From CAYVKY01 sp964452115 (GTDB taxonomy: Bacteria; Bacteroidota; Ignavibacteria; Tepidaquicellales; Tepidaquicellaceae): a stretch of 7,737 nucleotides of DNA. This document shows positions 5,440 to 7,737 of this stretch, one piece after another. The notes beneath the pieces are model-generated. The model was not told the origin of the DNA. It searched no databases and was given only the letters and a program-made list of their open reading frames with translations. The translations under genes were made by a program, and so were the position numbers. The stretch is from the NCBI GenBank assembly GCA_964452115.1, contig CAYVKY010000111.1, positions 1-7,737 of the forward strand, written 5' to 3'. Position 1 is the first letter of the stretch, and each line of letters starts with the position of its first letter.

Positions 5440-7737
5440 TTACTTGATAAGAACCATTTTTCTTATGTCACTGAATGTACCTGCATTCATTTTGTAATAA
5501 TAAATGCCGCTTGATAAATTCATATTTGATATATCAAATGTAGTTCTGTATCTGCCTGCCTGCATATTTTGGTTTACAAGCGTATTTACTTCCCTTCCGA
5601 GCATATCGTAAATTTTAATCGTCACGAATGAATTTTCCTTTATATCATATTCAATCAGTGTGGATGGATTGAACGGATTCGGATAATTTTGTCCAAGCCG
5701 GAATTCTGCCGGCACTTCCGTTCCCAGTTGCGTTATAGCCGTAGATACCGTCCAGCGCGCTGTTTCAACAAGTATTCCGCTCACGGGAGTAATAATAATA
5801 TTGGTGTCAAGTCCCGTACTGTCAGGCGATGTGTATGAATTGTTGCCCGAGCCTGTCCATCCTCTGAATTTGTATGTCTGCCCGTTGTAATAGAAATATC
5901 TGGAAAGCACACCGAAATTTACCGCACCTGCCGAATCGGTAAATGTGTTGTTTCCGAATGTATTTCCGACTGATGAATTTACCAGAAGTTTGAACTGTGT
6001 TTTGAAGTTTGCGGTCAGCGTCAGCGGAGCGTTCAGCGTGAATGCGTGAGCGGTATCGCCGCCATCCGACCAGTTCTGATAAATGTATCTCGTACCGCCG
6101 AATGTCTGCGGACTGATTGCCTGCACGCTCACCTGTCCGCCAGTCGGCAGATATACACTCTGGCGCTGTGTGTACTGCACACCGTTCAACTTAAATGCTA
6201 ATACGCCTTCGCGGTTCGTACCGACAGAAAGCAGCGACTGATTTACGTGAAGTGTCACAGTTCTTAAATGCACGGGAGAATTATTCACACCCGTCCCTAT
6301 AATTTTTAATGTGTATGTTCCGGGCGTTACACTTCCCGATGCTTTAATTTTGAGATAGAGTGAATCGGGATATGTGACGAGTGAATCTTTTCCTCCGGTA
6401 AAATTAAAACTCAGCGTTCCACTTGCGGGAATCGTGTCCATCGAAGTTATAAATTTCACTCTGCCTGTAAATGGTCCGTTAACTGCAGGAATTTTTACTG
6501 TAATCGTTGCGCTGTCATTATTTTTGATTGACAGCGATGATGCAGTCAGCATAGCAAAATCCGGATAGAATGCCGCATAACTTCCGAGGCTGCTGCCTCT
6601 TGCATCCATCCATACCTGCCAGCTCGAATTTCCGGTCGGACTGTTTCCGACATAATCGCCTATATAATTTGCCTCATTCGAACCCTGCCCCTGTGCCATA
6701 TTATTCGGATTGAATGACACGTTTGAAACCGGACTGTTCGGTAAAAAGCTTACACCGCCGTTTGTAGATACTGCTCCGTAAAATTGTGTGAGCAGATTTG
6801 CAGACGGGTCAATCCTTGAATCATACCAACTCACAAACACTTTTCCCTGTTTGTCCACGGATACTGCGGGCATCCATTGATCTGTGTATGTATTGTCGTC
6901 ATTAACCCGCAGTGCAGGTCCGAATGTCTGCCCGTTATCGGTTGACCTTACAAGAAATACATCCGCCTTATCGCTTGTTGCATTCATCGGATTTCCGGCA
7001 TACACTATATATACATTTCCGCGTGTTGATGTGTAACTGTTGTCCACAGCCATTCTCGGGAAGTAATCAGTCCTTATGCAGTTCTTCACCGTGTACCTGC
7101 CGAAGCAAACCGTTCCCGGTCCCTGAATGAAAGGACTTGCAATCACGTACGTTCCGAAAGTTGCACCGCCGTCAGTGCTTCTGTAACATATAATGTAACT
7201 GCCGAGTGTTGCCGCAAAATAAACACTTCCTCCGGAGATATTTCCGTTAGGACCGACAGCAACGTAAGCACCCTGGTCACCCGAAAGCGTTATCGGCGAC
7301 GACCAGGCAGTACCGCCGTTTGTACTGCGTGAAAATCTCATACCGGTGGCGCCGAACTGCCTCCAGCCGATATACACATTGTTTGAAAAAGGTCCGCCTG
7401 TTTGGTCTGCGGTAATCCATTCCTTATCGGAAAGTCCCGCAGATGTTGATGCAACACTTGTTGCATTTATCCACGTCTGGCCTTTATCTGTTGACTTTGT
7501 AACAGCAACACCATACAAGCTGCCGTTCTGATACAACTGCGCATAATAACAATTCCCGAGACTGTCATACGTCACCACCGGATCGCCGACTAATGAGAAA
7601 CCCGGAAACGGTGGATTGTTTTTAATCCAGTTGTAACCGTTCAGTGTGTAATACAAATTGTTAATATTCCATGCGCAGACTGCATTAAGCGGGTCGCGCG
7701 GATTTGACGAAACGTACGGCTCGCCGAAATCGACACC
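5440..7737 (-). CDS. Sialidase-superfamily beta-propeller protein with T9SS sorting domain (5' end cut off)
   Basis: The frame is open to the window edge, giving 765 visible residues. The TTG at 7656 is internal: upstream codons continue as GVDFGEPYVSSNPRDPLNAV, a typical first-blade motif, so the true start and signal peptide are missing. Residues 1 to about 400 form a sialidase/BNR-type propeller with five Asp boxes: STDKGQTW (82-89), STNGGTAW (138-145), STDGGATF (187-194), STDNGQTF (265-272) and STNGGVSF (324-331), plus blade strands NVYIGWRQ and KVFVSWYDSR. Then follow an Ig-like domain (about 402-499), two InlB-like repeat domains (about 509-580 and 581-664; YQNWSDGG, LTLTANF, FRGWTGSG) and the sorting domain (683-765). 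Sialidase or other glycosidase activity is not established: Asp boxes are structural, and I could not assign a full catalytic Arg triad. It is a surface or released exoprotein. It ends at its own terminator and is not co-transcribed with the next minus-strand gene. Confidence 0.88.
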   Translation of the reverse strand, partial: GVDFGEPYVSSNPRDPLNAVCAWNINNLYYTLNGYNWIKNNPPFPGFSLVGDPVVTYDSLGNCYYAQLYQNGSLYGVAVTKSTDKGQTWINATSVASTSAGLSDKEWITADQTGGPFSNNVYIGWRQFGATGMRFSRSTNGGTAWSSPITLSGDQGAYVAVGPNGNISGGSVYFAATLGSYIICYRSTDGGATFGTYVIASPFIQGPGTVCFGRYTVKNCIRTDYFPRMAVDNSYTSTRGNVYIVYAGNPMNATSDKADVFLVRSTDNGQTFGPALRVNDDNTYTDQWMPAVSVDKQGKVFVSWYDSRIDPSANLLTQFYGAVSTNGGVSFLPNSPVSNVSFNPNNMAQGQGSNEANYIGDYVGNSPTGNSSWQVWMDARGSSLGSYAAFYPDFAMLTASSLSIKNNDSATITVKIPAVNGPFTGRVKFITSMDTIPASGTLSFNFTGGKDSLVTYPDSLYLKIKASGSVTPGTYTLKIIGTGVNNSPVHLRTVTLHVNQSLLSVGTNREGVLAFKLNGVQYTQRQSVYLPTGGQVSVQAISPQTFGGTRYIYQNWSDGGDTAHAFTLNAPLTLTANFKTQFKLLVNSSVGNTFGNNTFTDSAGAVNFGVLSRYFYYNGQTYKFRGWTGSGNNSYTSPDSTGLDTNIIITPVSGILVETARWTVSTAITQLGTEVPAEFRLGQNYPNPFNPSTLIEYDIKENSFVTIKIYDMLGREVNTLVNQNMQAGRYRTTFDISNMNLSSGIYYYKMNAGTFSDIRKMVLIK

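Noticed and set aside
7654..7656. TTG as the start of the sialidase-like gene
   Set aside because: The frame continues to the window edge with codons that read as a typical first propeller blade (GEPYVSSNPRDP), and no signal peptide follows the TTG. The true start is outside the window.

Overview
The window looks like chromosomal DNA from a member of the Bacteroidota/Ignavibacteria group. Four of the five genes end in the C-terminal sorting domain of the type IX secretion system (T9SS), in the form QNYPNPFNP...YD..GRE...L.N...G.Y...FD.S.LSSGIY.YK...G...D..KM.L.K. This wording is typical of Ignavibacteria and close relatives. No Shine-Dalgarno sequence stands out ahead of the three visible starts, and the intergenic DNA is very AT-rich; both fit that group. 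The exact taxon is inferred.

Layout: (1) bases 1-62 are the last codons of a plus-strand T9SS substrate, followed by a strong terminator (104-128). (2) Bases 130-313 hold three palindromic intergenic elements: an inverted pair of REP-like hairpins and a longer GGGCAGAC hairpin. (3) 314-1354 (minus) is an Omp28/thioredoxin-fold protein with a CGPC motif and a sorting domain. (4) 1355-1946 has no gene but holds a 414-bp inverted-repeat-bounded element with 21-bp flanking direct repeats, set in AATTAAGAATT-type tracts. (5) 1947-2786 (plus) is a secreted TPR protein. (6) A bidirectional terminator separates it from the convergent 2842-5034 (minus), a large Asn/Ser/Thr-rich surface protein with an FnIII-like module and a sorting domain. 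(7) 5035-5439 holds another AT tract, degenerate REP-like hairpins and a terminator. (8) 5440-7737 (minus) is a sialidase-type beta-propeller protein with five Asp boxes, Ig-like and InlB-like repeat domains and a sorting domain. Its N-terminus lies beyond the right edge.

The genes do not form an operon. Each has its own terminator or a long gap, and orientations alternate. What they share is destination: every protein with a visible N-terminus has a signal peptide, and four of five carry the tag for export across the outer membrane by T9SS. The T9SS machinery itself is not in the window.

I see no defence system, CRISPR array, tRNA, rRNA, integrase or transposase. The least ordinary material is non-coding: several families of short palindromic or inverted-repeat elements in every long gap, the clearest being the MITE-like element at 1448-1861.
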